From contig CP070836.1 in the NCBI GenBank assembly GCA_020341795.1, positions 1,388,014 through 1,423,507 on the forward strand: a stretch of DNA of 35,494 nucleotides. Reading direction: 5' to 3'. This DNA is from Thermoplasmatales archaeon. Its GTDB lineage: Archaea > Thermoplasmatota > E2 > DHVEG-1. The notes under the pieces are model-generated. The model was not told the DNA's origin. It made no database searches and saw only the letters and a program-made list of their open reading frames with translations. The position numbers and the translations under genes were made by a program. Shown here piece by piece: positions 15,734-23,666 of this stretch (positions within the stretch are counted from its first letter, which is position 1; each line of letters opens with the position of its first letter).

Positions 15734-17608
15734 ATGAAACTATTATTTATTCATAGTGACTTTATTGAATACGAAGTAAAAGAAAAAGCAATAAAAACAC
15801 CTGAAGAAACAGATAAAAAAACCGATAGATTTGAAGAGGCACTTACTGTTTTTACAGCAGTTGAAAAAATAGATGAAAAATCATCAAAACATGCTGTAAC
15901 ACAGGCAATCGAAGAAATTACTAAAATCGCAGAACAACTTAATGTAAAAAACATAATGCTTTATCCATATGCACATCTAAGTAGCGATCTGGCAAGTCCT
16001 AAAAAAGCACAAGAAATACTAATTGAAATTGAGTATGAACTTAAACAGAAAAATTATAATGTAAAAAGATCACCTTTTGGATGGTATAAAGCCTTTAAAA
16101 TATCATGCAAAGGTCATCCACTTTCAGAACTATCACGTGAAATAATTCCAGTAGGTGAAGAAACAGATTCGTTAAAAAAAGAAAGAAAACTTAGTTCATA
16201 CTGGAATATTTTAACACAAGATGGACAACTACATGATGTTGGTAAATTCAACTTTAAAGGACATGAAAATTTAAAGATATTTTCTTACTATGAAAAAGAA
16301 AAATCAAGAGCAGAAAAACAAGAACCTGCACATGTAACTCTAATGAAAAAACTGGAAATTGCTGACTATGAACCTGCCTCAGATGGTGGAAACATGAGGT
16401 TTTACCCCAAGGGTAGATTAATAAAAAAGTTAATCGAGCGTTATGTAACACAGAGAGTAGTCGAGTATGGTGGCCTTGAAGTTGAAACTCCAATAATGTA
16501 TGATATGGAACATCCAACTCTTTCAAAATATCTTCAGAGATTCCCTGCAAGACAATACCAAATTGAAAGTGACAAACGAAATTTTTTCCTGCGTTTTGCT
16601 GCATGCTTTGGCCAATTTCTTATGGCACATGATTCAACAATTAGCTACAAAGATTTACCACTAAAAATGTATGAATTAACTAAATATTCATTCAGACGAG
16701 AGCAATCTGGAGAGCTTACTGGTCTTCGAAGATTACGTGCTTTTACTATGCCTGATGTTCATGCTTTTACTGCTGACCTTGATATGGCCATGGATGAATT
16801 CAAGATAAGATTTGATTTAAGTCTGAGTGTTTTAGATAAAATTGGAATTGAAAACTCAGATATTGAGATGGCTTTAAGAACAACCAAAGATTTTTATGAA
16901 AAAAATAAAGAATTTATTCTTTTTCTCGTTAAAAAACTTGGAAAATCAATACTTGTTGAAATGTGGAATGAACGAATATTTTACTTTGTTTTAAAATTTG
17001 AATTCAACTTTGTAGACATGTCAAATAAGGCATCTGCTCTTAGCACCGATCAAATAGACATTGAAAACGGAGAAAGATATGATATAAAATTTACAGATAA
17101 ATATGGTAAAACCAAACATCCATTGATTCTTCATTGCAGTCCATCTGGTGCTATTGAAAGAGTAATATATGCACTTCTTGAAAAAGAAGCGATAAAAATG
17201 AGTAAAGGCCTAAAACCAATTTTACCCCTTTGGCTTTCCCCAACACAGATAAGACTTATTCCAGTTGGAGATGAATTTATTAAAGACTGTGTTAAGTTTG
17301 AACAAGACATTAACAATCACGAGTATTATAAAATTCGCATCGACATAGATGATCGTGAGGAAAGCGTTAGTAAAAAAATTCGTGATGCTGAAAAAGAATG
17401 GATTCCAATTATAATTGTCGTTGGTGAAAAAGAAATAAATAAAAACACATTTTTACCAAGATTTAGAAACGATAAAATTGGTGATAATTCAAAAGAATAT
17501 AAAATAAAAGATCTACAAAAACTCGTTTTAGATGATATAAAAAACTATCCTAATGAGTCATTACCTTTATCTATCTATCTTTCTAAAAGACCAAAATTCA
17601 AAGGATAA
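15734..17608 (+). CDS. thrS: Threonyl-tRNA synthetase, archaeal type
   Basis: Charges tRNA-Thr with threonine. The 624-residue protein begins with the archaeal-specific N-terminal editing domain (MKLLFIHSDFIEYEVKEKA, about 1-140; D-aminoacyl-tRNA-deacylase-like fold that removes mischarged serine), with KSPFGWYK-like segment 'RSPFGWYKAFKISCKGHPLSE'. The class II catalytic core follows: RFAACFGQFLMAHD, motif 2 YSFRREQSGELTGLRRLRAF, PDVHAF, and motif 3 LHCSPSGAIERV. The zinc ligands expected for ThrRS (Cys in RFAAC, His in DVH, His in LHCS) are present. The C-terminal anticodon-binding domain starts near LSPTQIRLIPVGDEF. The protein is complete. It stands alone behind the candidate structured leader. 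Confidence 0.96.
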   Translation: MKLLFIHSDFIEYEVKEKAIKTPEETDKKTDRFEEALTVFTAVEKIDEKSSKHAVTQAIEEITKIAEQLNVKNIMLYPYAHLSSDLASPKKAQEILIEIEYELKQKNYNVKRSPFGWYKAFKISCKGHPLSELSREIIPVGEETDSLKKERKLSSYWNILTQDGQLHDVGKFNFKGHENLKIFSYYEKEKSRAEKQEPAHVTLMKKLEIADYEPASDGGNMRFYPKGRLIKKLIERYVTQRVVEYGGLEVETPIMYDMEHPTLSKYLQRFPARQYQIESDKRNFFLRFAACFGQFLMAHDSTISYKDLPLKMYELTKYSFRREQSGELTGLRRLRAFTMPDVHAFTADLDMAMDEFKIRFDLSLSVLDKIGIENSDIEMALRTTKDFYEKNKEFILFLVKKLGKSILVEMWNERIFYFVLKFEFNFVDMSNKASALSTDQIDIENGERYDIKFTDKYGKTKHPLILHCSPSGAIERVIYALLEKEAIKMSKGLKPILPLWLSPTQIRLIPVGDEFIKDCVKFEQDINNHEYYKIRIDIDDREESVSKKIRDAEKEWIPIIIVVGEKEINKNTFLPRFRNDKIGDNSKEYKIKDLQKLVLDDIKNYPNESLPLSIYLSKRPKFKG

Positions 17609-17703
17609 ATATTCTTGTTTGAAAATTTTTTTCTTTTTATCAATAAACCTAAAAAACCTTTCCCTGATTACAGTCAATTATAATACGGGTAGGATATCAT
17701 ATT

Positions 17704-18834
17704 ATGATCGGCAGAAAAACAATTCAAAAAATAGTCGAATCATATGATAAGAGCAATATCACGATTGGTGTTTTAGGTGGTCATTCTGGATTAGATGTTG
17801 GTCGCGGTGCAAAAAAATATGGCTTTAATACACTAGCTGTTTGTCAGAAAGGTAGAGAAAATACATATACAAAATATTACAAAACTCGAAAGAATGGACG
17901 AGGTTGTATTGATGATGCAATTATTCTGGATAAATTTTCTGATATAACTAAACCAAAAGTTCAAAGGGAACTTAGGAAAAGAAATACTATTTTCATTCAT
18001 AATAGATATTTCTGGGTTTACTTTGATTTTAAGGATATTGAAAATAACTTTGAAGTTCCTATTTATGGAACTCGTTCAATGTTGAAACTTGAAGAGCGAG
18101 ACCTTCCAAAAAACCAGTATTATCTCCTTGATAAAGCAGGGATTAGATATCCAAAAATCTACAAATCTCCAAAAGACATAGATAAACTTGTAATTGTAAA
18201 AGTAAATGAAGCTATTCGTGGATATGAACGTGCATTTTTCTATGCAATAAGTAATGAAGACTATAAGAAAAAATCCAAAGAATTGTTAGATAAAAAAATA
18301 ATTACAAAAGAATTATTAAAAAAGGCAGTTATTGAGGAATATGTTATTGGTGCTCAGATTAATTTTAATTATTTTTATAGCACTATCAATGATGAACTTG
18401 AGATAATGGGAACTGATACTCGTCGACAGACAAATCTTGATGGACTCATCAGATTGCCTGCAAATGAGCAACTTGAGGTTCTAAAGTATTTAAAACCAAA
18501 AATCATTGAAACAGGGCATATTGCTGCTACAACTAAAGAATCAATTATTGAGAAAATCTTTAATCTTGGTGAAAAATTTGTAAAAACAACTCAAAAGGAA
18601 TGCCCCCCAGGTATAATTGGACCTTTTGCTCTACAAGGAGCAATAGCAGCTGATAAAGGCAGAGAGGAGATGGTTGTATTTGATATTTCAATGCGTATAC
18701 CAGGTAGTCCTCTTACTCGTTTTACACCTTATTCAGGATATTTATATGGTGATTCTATTAGTTATGGTGAACGAATTTCTATGGAGATAAAAAAAGCATT
18801 GGATACAGATAGGCTAAAAGAAATTGTGACTTAG
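17704..18834 (+). CDS. purP: PurP-family formate-dependent AICAR ligase (FAICAR synthetase)
   Basis: PurP is the archaeal ATP-grasp enzyme that makes FAICAR from AICAR, formate and ATP, the penultimate steps of purine synthesis without folate. The 376-residue protein has the N-terminal DUF1246-type domain (IGVLGGHSGLDVGRGAKKYGFNTLAVCQKGRE, about 20-52; IYGTRSMLKLEER, about 121-133) and the C-terminal ATP-grasp/DUF1297-type domain (GPFALQGAI, VVFDISMRIPGSPLTRFTPYSGYLYG, SYGERISMEIKKAL). The RIPGSP variant of the last motif is that of the PurP-like subfamily, so a paralogous role cannot be excluded. GGTAGGAT lies ahead of the ATG. It converges on the folate gene at 18873 and fits the one-carbon theme of this region. 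Confidence 0.85.
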   Translation: MIGRKTIQKIVESYDKSNITIGVLGGHSGLDVGRGAKKYGFNTLAVCQKGRENTYTKYYKTRKNGRGCIDDAIILDKFSDITKPKVQRELRKRNTIFIHNRYFWVYFDFKDIENNFEVPIYGTRSMLKLEERDLPKNQYYLLDKAGIRYPKIYKSPKDIDKLVIVKVNEAIRGYERAFFYAISNEDYKKKSKELLDKKIITKELLKKAVIEEYVIGAQINFNYFYSTINDELEIMGTDTRRQTNLDGLIRLPANEQLEVLKYLKPKIIETGHIAATTKESIIEKIFNLGEKFVKTTQKECPPGIIGPFALQGAIAADKGREEMVVFDISMRIPGSPLTRFTPYSGYLYGDSISYGERISMEIKKALDTDRLKEIVT

Positions 18835-18872
18835 ATTAAAATAATAATATGAAAAATAAATTAAATTTGATA

Positions 18873-19430
18873 TTATTTACACATAATTACTCTAGTTTCT
18901 GTAATAATAATTTCGACAGGTATATCATGATTTTCTAATGGAATTATGTCAACTATTTGAAAATCAAAAGCAAGTCCTATATGGATTGCTTTAGACTTTT
19001 TTAAGAGTCTATCATAATAACCTTTACCATGACCCATTCTATTTCCTTTTATATCAAATCCTATTCCTGGTATAACAATCAGATCTATATCTTCTATAAG
19101 GACTTTTTTAATACACTTCTTTCTAGGTTCTAAAATTCCATAAGCTCCAATTTTTAAATCATCCCATGACTCTAAATATGAAAGACTAAGTGAACAATTC
19201 TTTTTGTTAATAATTGGTACAATTACTCTTTTTTCTTTCAATGCTTCATTTATCATATCATGTGTAAATACTTCGGTATTATATGAAATATAAAAAAGTA
19301 CAGTTTTCGCACTCTTGTATTCAGGAAGATTAAACAGTTTTTCTTTTATCTCTTTGCTTTTTTTTCTATTTTCTTTATATACTTGTTTACTTCGTTTTTC
19401 TTTTAATTCTTTTCTAATTATTTCTTTCAT
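18873..19430 (-). CDS. 5-formyltetrahydrofolate cyclo-ligase family protein
   Basis: A 185-residue ATP-dependent enzyme that converts 5-formyl-THF to 5,10-methenyl-THF, returning the storage folate to the active pool. Diagnostic features are the N-terminal KELKEKRSKQ basic helix, VLFYISYNTEVFTHDMI, and the family signature DLIVIPGIGFDIKGNRMGHGKGYYDRLL (about 116-143), where the GHGKGYYDR loop binds nucleotide. The C-terminal VDIIPLENHDIPVEIIITE is also typical. A folate role agrees with gcvT and gcvH nearby, implying that this archaeon uses tetrahydrofolate-type one-carbon carriers. Other archaeal proteins of this fold act on modified pterins, so the exact substrate is not proven. Confidence 0.9.
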   Translation of the reverse strand: MKEIIRKELKEKRSKQVYKENRKKSKEIKEKLFNLPEYKSAKTVLFYISYNTEVFTHDMINEALKEKRVIVPIINKKNCSLSLSYLESWDDLKIGAYGILEPRKKCIKKVLIEDIDLIVIPGIGFDIKGNRMGHGKGYYDRLLKKSKAIHIGLAFDFQIVDIIPLENHDIPVEIIITETRVIMCK

Positions 19431-19604
19431 ATATAATTTTTTATTATCCTTATTTTAATATTTAGAAATTTTGCTAAATAAAATTTTTTGTTAACTTATA
19501 ATTATCTTTACTTTTTTTCAAAATTACTTTCTTGATTTTTCTATTCACACATCCTAAACCAATATAAAAATAATAAAAAATTAATATAATTATTATGTAA
19601 TGAG

Positions 19605-20831
19605 TCATATTAATTTTTCAAATAATGTTGAAAGCAACTTAATATGATTACTTATAAATTCGATTAATCGCGATGAAATTACAATACTTTTTGGTGTTGT
19701 AACTGTCAGAGAGTTCCAATCACTTTCAGCACCATCTAAATCCCTTGCTTTAACTCTGATTACATATACTCTATCTTCAGCCCAATTATGGGTCACTTTT
19801 ATGTCTTGATTTGAAGGATATGGTCCAATTGTTACTTCATCGCTTTCATCTCCCCAATCTAAGACGAAGTACATATCATCTCCATCTGGATCAGAACCTG
19901 TAATTGTAAATTCGATATCTTCCCCAGTTTTTGCCTTTGATGGACCAACAATTGTTGGCATATCTGGTGCAGTATTTGGTAATTCTTCATTGTTTGTAAT
20001 ACTTATACTTATTTCAAGTTCTCCTTCACCAATCCATTCTACTGTTAGTGATAAATCTAGTTCATGGACATCTCTTTTACCACATGCTTCAACGGTATCT
20101 CTATGAACAGTTTCTGTGATATCCCCTCCAATTAGGACCTCTTCTCCTCCATCATAGAATGCCGTAGGAAGCCAATAGAGGCTATAATCATCCATTCTTC
20201 TATTGGCATCATTACTTTCATCAACAACCATTGATACATAATAAAAAGGATAATCTCCAGATTCATAGATGCTTTTTAATTTTCTTGCCATACCTGGACA
20301 AGCTGGACACCATGTAGCTGTTCCTTTTTCAACAAAAACAGTATGTGTAAAATCTTCATTTACAGTATTTGAACCTGTAGTACCAGGTGTTGCACCAGCA
20401 GCAGCATCAACAAGATGAGCATTAAAAGGTCTATTGAATGGTGGATCAGCATAATTTGTAAATGATTCTTGATTAAATAATGCAGCCATTACAATGACAT
20501 TATTTTCTTCTATGTCGCCAGACCAACTAATAACATCTTCATATGTATCAAGATATCTGACAAATATTTGATCATTAAATGCAATATCAAATAATGCATT
20601 ATGATACCTTTGTTTGTTATCCATCTTCCATCTTGATTCTTCCTCAACAATATACACTCGTAGGTATCCTTTATATTCATTTCCCATCATTTTTTCTGAA
20701 GGTTGATAATTATCTAAAATATTTTTTTCTTCTACATTTGCTGCCACCAATGTTGTGCAAGAAAAAAGCAGCAAAGATGATATAATTAAAGCTCCAAAGA
20801 TTTTTCTATTTTTATTTCCTTTTCCTACCAT
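19605..20831 (-). CDS. Secreted thioredoxin-like protein with C-terminal PKD domain
   Basis: A 408-residue exported protein. A signal peptide covers 1-31 (GALIISSLLLFSCTTLVAA). Residues 55-140 are a beta domain (GYLRVYIVEEESRW..., NVIVMAALFN). A thioredoxin-fold segment spans about 155-240 with the redox motif WCPAC (C175, C178), MVVDESNDANRRMDDY and a cis-Pro-type loop LPTAFYDGG. A PKD-like domain runs from about 285 to 380 (DPDGDDMYFVLDWGD, VIRVKARDLDGAESDW). It ends in a helical tail (IEFISNHIKLLSTLFEKLI). It likely acts as an extracellular thiol oxidoreductase or disulfide isomerase. Cys25 in the leader could suggest a lipoprotein, but the context is weak. The ATG has GGGTAGG upstream. 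Confidence 0.82.
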   Translation of the reverse strand: MVGKGNKNRKIFGALIISSLLLFSCTTLVAANVEEKNILDNYQPSEKMMGNEYKGYLRVYIVEEESRWKMDNKQRYHNALFDIAFNDQIFVRYLDTYEDVISWSGDIEENNVIVMAALFNQESFTNYADPPFNRPFNAHLVDAAAGATPGTTGSNTVNEDFTHTVFVEKGTATWCPACPGMARKLKSIYESGDYPFYYVSMVVDESNDANRRMDDYSLYWLPTAFYDGGEEVLIGGDITETVHRDTVEACGKRDVHELDLSLTVEWIGEGELEISISITNNEELPNTAPDMPTIVGPSKAKTGEDIEFTITGSDPDGDDMYFVLDWGDESDEVTIGPYPSNQDIKVTHNWAEDRVYVIRVKARDLDGAESDWNSLTVTTPKSIVISSRLIEFISNHIKLLSTLFEKLI

Positions 20832-20976
20832 ATAATGTCGCCTACCCTTAATTAAGAAATATTATACAACTATATCAAATTAACGATTGTTAAAAGATTA
20901 TATAATTATTTTAAACAAAATAATTATTTTTTGAATAAAAATAAAATGTAATTATTGTGTTTTATTTAATTGTTTT

Positions 20977-21432
20977 TTAAATCACTTTTGTGTTAGGATT
21001 AAATAGGTCTATAATCCATTGGATTAATTGTTGTACCATGCTAATGAGCTGTTGTATACTTTCGATTAATAAATCTATTAGATTTGCCAATGAAAGAAGA
21101 TCGCTTATAAAGTCTATTAAGGTTTGAATAAGATTGATAATGGAATTTATTAGATTAATAAGCCAGTCTAAAAATGGACCTAGCATACCGATATCTAAAA
21201 TATATATTTTTATTAATTCAAGAGCTTCCTCATAATTATTTTTAATTAATTGATCTTTATTTTTTATTTCTTCTAAACTTTTTATTCGTTGATCTATTAG
21301 CCTCTGAATTTCCTCTGATTTATTTAATCGTTTTAACGTAAATTGGCTCTGTACTTGTGGAACAGCAGAAACCGTAGAAATCATTAGAAATATAGCGGCT
21401 AAAGATACTGACATTATTATATATTTTTTCAT
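20977..21432 (-). CDS. Small secreted protein with a long leucine/isoleucine-rich amphipathic helix
   Basis: A 151-residue protein with a signal peptide (1-23, IIMSVSLAAIFLMISTVSA), a charged coiled-coil-like helix (35-75, SEEIQRLIDQRIKSLEEIKNKDQL), then a striking stretch from about 85 to 145 dominated by Leu and Ile in a 3-4-residue rhythm (LINLINSIINLIQTLIDF, LIESIQQLISMVQQLIQW). Trp and Pro are rare and there is no cysteine. The periodicity fits one or several amphipathic helices lying on a membrane or self-assembling, more than ordinary transmembrane helices. I do not recognise a family and give no function. A strong GGGGGAG ribosome-binding site precedes the ATG. It shares strand and neighbourhood with the thioredoxin-PKD gene downstream. 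Confidence 0.7.
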   Translation of the reverse strand: MKKYIIMSVSLAAIFLMISTVSAVPQVQSQFTLKRLNKSEEIQRLIDQRIKSLEEIKNKDQLIKNNYEEALELIKIYILDIGMLGPFLDWLINLINSIINLIQTLIDFISDLLSLANLIDLLIESIQQLISMVQQLIQWIIDLFNPNTKVI

Positions 21433-21572
21433 TTATCTCCCCCTTCTACATAAATACTTAATACAAAACATAAATTTAAATTTTTTTATTCATTAAAATA
21501 TTAAAATTTTATATAAAATGTTATATTTTATATAGGATTAAATATATAAAGCAAACTAATAACGAAAAAAAA

Positions 21573-22298
21573 TTAATTCTTATTTTTAGTTTTTATTGTT
21601 TTAGCTGGAATACCTGCATATACATTGCCTTTTTTTAACACCTGACCCTTTGTTACAACTGCGCCAGTAGCAATTTTTACATCATTCTCAATAATGGCAC
21701 CTGGCATAATAAAAACACCTGCACCAATAACAACATTATCTCCAATTTTAATCCTATCAAGAAGAAGAGTGGTTTTTTCATAATCATGAATATGGCCATA
21801 TATCACTGAATAAAGTCCCATTGTACAGTTATCCCCAATCTCTGTTAAACAAGGATCCATAATTGTTCCACCAACAAGTGTGTTTTCACCAATTTTCATA
21901 CCAAGAAGTCGGTAATATCTATATTTCATCCCACCCATTGGAAAAATCTCAAGAAGTTTTCTCATTGGAGTGTATAATATACAGAATAAAACCCATTTAA
22001 AAGTAGTTTTATTGTTAAATGTATAATGATATTCTCCTGGTTCATATTTTATTTTAAAAATATGAATTATTAATCCCGAAATTAATAGCTGATACCATAA
22101 AGTTAATCCAATTCCAATATAAATAAGAACTGGAAGTAAGAAAAAATGCCATATTTCTGTAAACGAGATATACATTAGAACAATTTTACCACCTATTACT
22201 AATGGTATAAAACCTAATGTAAATATAATAAATGCAATTATTGATAGCTTTATTGTACCTATTATTTTTCCTGTTGAATCGTATTCTTTATTTTTCAT
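21573..22298 (-). CDS. Membrane-anchored left-handed beta-helix acyltransferase (hexapeptide repeat)
   Basis: A 241-residue protein. Two membrane segments occupy about 14-42 and 52-80. After a short loop with a basic MGGMKYRYYRLLGMKIG motif, residues 125-235 form hexapeptide repeats ([LIV]-G-x4 pattern: IGENTLVGG, IGDNCTMGLYSVIYGH, IGDNVVIGAGVFIMPGAIIENDVKIATGAVVTKG) ending with the acetyltransferase signature GNVYAGIPAKTIK. His in YGHIHDYE may be the catalytic base. Enzymes of this fold transfer acetyl or other acyl groups to sugars or lipid-linked glycans. The membrane anchors suggest a lipid or surface polysaccharide substrate. It lies 12 bp after the transglutaminase-like gene, in one probable operon with it. 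Confidence 0.85.
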   Translation of the reverse strand: MKNKEYDSTGKIIGTIKLSIIAFIIFTLGFIPLVIGGKIVLMYISFTEIWHFFLLPVLIYIGIGLTLWYQLLISGLIIHIFKIKYEPGEYHYTFNNKTTFKWVLFCILYTPMRKLLEIFPMGGMKYRYYRLLGMKIGENTLVGGTIMDPCLTEIGDNCTMGLYSVIYGHIHDYEKTTLLLDRIKIGDNVVIGAGVFIMPGAIIENDVKIATGAVVTKGQVLKKGNVYAGIPAKTIKTKNKN

Positions 22299-22310
22299 AT
22301 CACATATCTA

Positions 22311-23600
22311 CTAGACTATAATTTTATTGTATTCTTCATTTGCTCTTTTAATATTGTAATAATATTCCAGTGGATTTCCAATTTTCATACGATTTATTGC
22401 TTCGTTTTGAAAACCTACTGCATTTTCAAAATATTTTTTATTTTCACCTGTTAAACCAATACCCAGGTATTTTTGAAATTGATGAAAAGTTGTTCTTGTT
22501 GTGTCAAAACATGCATCTGCAACAAGGTCACATGTCCATACAATACTTTCACTAAACATCTGAGACTTACTACCTTGTTTGCAGTCAACATAGAAAGGTT
22601 TTACATTATTATTGCTAAACCATATCCAGCGTTCTTCACCTTTCATTCTTTTAAAAATGTAATCCGTCTTTGTGTTATTTTCATCTTCAGGATAACAAAC
22701 TCGGTTTACAATTTGTCTGCTAGTGTTAAATGGTGTTTTCGCTCGTGTTGTATCAAGGAGTACCCATCCATAATCTGGTACGTAATATTCTATCATATAA
22801 TGCATTTGAGTCCAGAAACCTTGGTCATTATTTACTAGTAAAACCCGAGATGGTATATTTTGTAATCTAAGAAGTGCACATGCAAGATGGGATCTTCCAA
22901 CGTTTTCACCATTTATTAAAAGTGTTGTAACAGCATCTTGTGAAAAAAACATATTAAATTTAAGCTGTAATAAAAACATCTGATATCTGTGATCTTTAAT
23001 GAAAGTTGCAGTTTTTTTTGCATAACTGATAAGATCACTATGTTCCATTTTAAACAATTTTGCTCTATACTTTATTAATCTACTATTGAGCTGTACTACA
23101 TCCGTTTTTAAAAGCCATTTTTTTGTCGCACTTGGAAGATGGGATTTATTTGGAAAATCTACATTTATTGGTAAATCAGAGAAATTATGATGTTTAACTA
23201 AAACCCAAGCAGTAAAATGAATAAGCTTATGCTCATCTTTGTTTATACCAGATATTGTAAAGTTTACAAATTTATTAGGAATGCAGGTGTCGTTTTCAAT
23301 TTTATAGTTTAAAACCTCCTCTGATGTATCATCAAAAACATGTAAAAGAATAGGTGACTGATATTGATAATCTGGTGGGAATGCATACCATACATTAAAT
23401 CGTCCTATACTCTTTTCAGCAACAATTTCAAGATAATGTTCAACTCTTAACAAATGAAGTTCATTATCTTCTGTTTGACTTTCTAGAATTAATCTATCAA
23501 AATCTAATTGAGTACTAACACCTAATGATGGAATTGAACTAATTAAAACAATTGAAATTGAAAAAAGGAATAAACATATTTTTTTAGTTCTTCGACTCAT
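22311..23600 (-). CDS. Secreted transglutaminase-like superfamily protein lacking the usual cysteine
   Basis: A 429-residue exported protein. A signal peptide covers 1-28 (ICLFLFSISIVLISSIPSLG). The N-terminal half is beta-rich. Residues 222-290 show the transglutaminase/protease core: LINGENVGRSHLACALLRLQNIPSRVLL, then QMHYMIEYYVPDYGWVLLDTT. His267 and Asp283 sit at the expected catalytic positions. The nucleophile position, normally Cys in 'G-x-C', reads GRS (Ser237); the nearest cysteine is Cys241. The protein may be inactive, or may use another residue. The tail (340-429) is unique, with several cysteines. GGAG precedes the ATG. It is upstream of the acyltransferase by 12 bp and downstream of the flippase-methyltransferase gene by 66 bp on the same strand, suggesting an envelope operon. 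Confidence 0.75.
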   Translation of the reverse strand: MSRRTKKICLFLFSISIVLISSIPSLGVSTQLDFDRLILESQTEDNELHLLRVEHYLEIVAEKSIGRFNVWYAFPPDYQYQSPILLHVFDDTSEEVLNYKIENDTCIPNKFVNFTISGINKDEHKLIHFTAWVLVKHHNFSDLPINVDFPNKSHLPSATKKWLLKTDVVQLNSRLIKYRAKLFKMEHSDLISYAKKTATFIKDHRYQMFLLQLKFNMFFSQDAVTTLLINGENVGRSHLACALLRLQNIPSRVLLVNNDQGFWTQMHYMIEYYVPDYGWVLLDTTRAKTPFNTSRQIVNRVCYPEDENNTKTDYIFKRMKGEERWIWFSNNNVKPFYVDCKQGSKSQMFSESIVWTCDLVADACFDTTRTTFHQFQKYLGIGLTGENKKYFENAVGFQNEAINRMKIGNPLEYYYNIKRANEEYNKIIV

Positions 23601-23666
23601 ATTAATACTCCAATATATTAAAATTTATAATAATATTATAATATTTATCATTTAAAAATGTTATGA

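Noticed and set aside
22473-22838. 121-residue plus-strand frame opposite the transglutaminase-like gene
   Set aside because: It is a shadow of a well-supported minus-strand gene; it has no recognisable domain and no ribosome-binding site.
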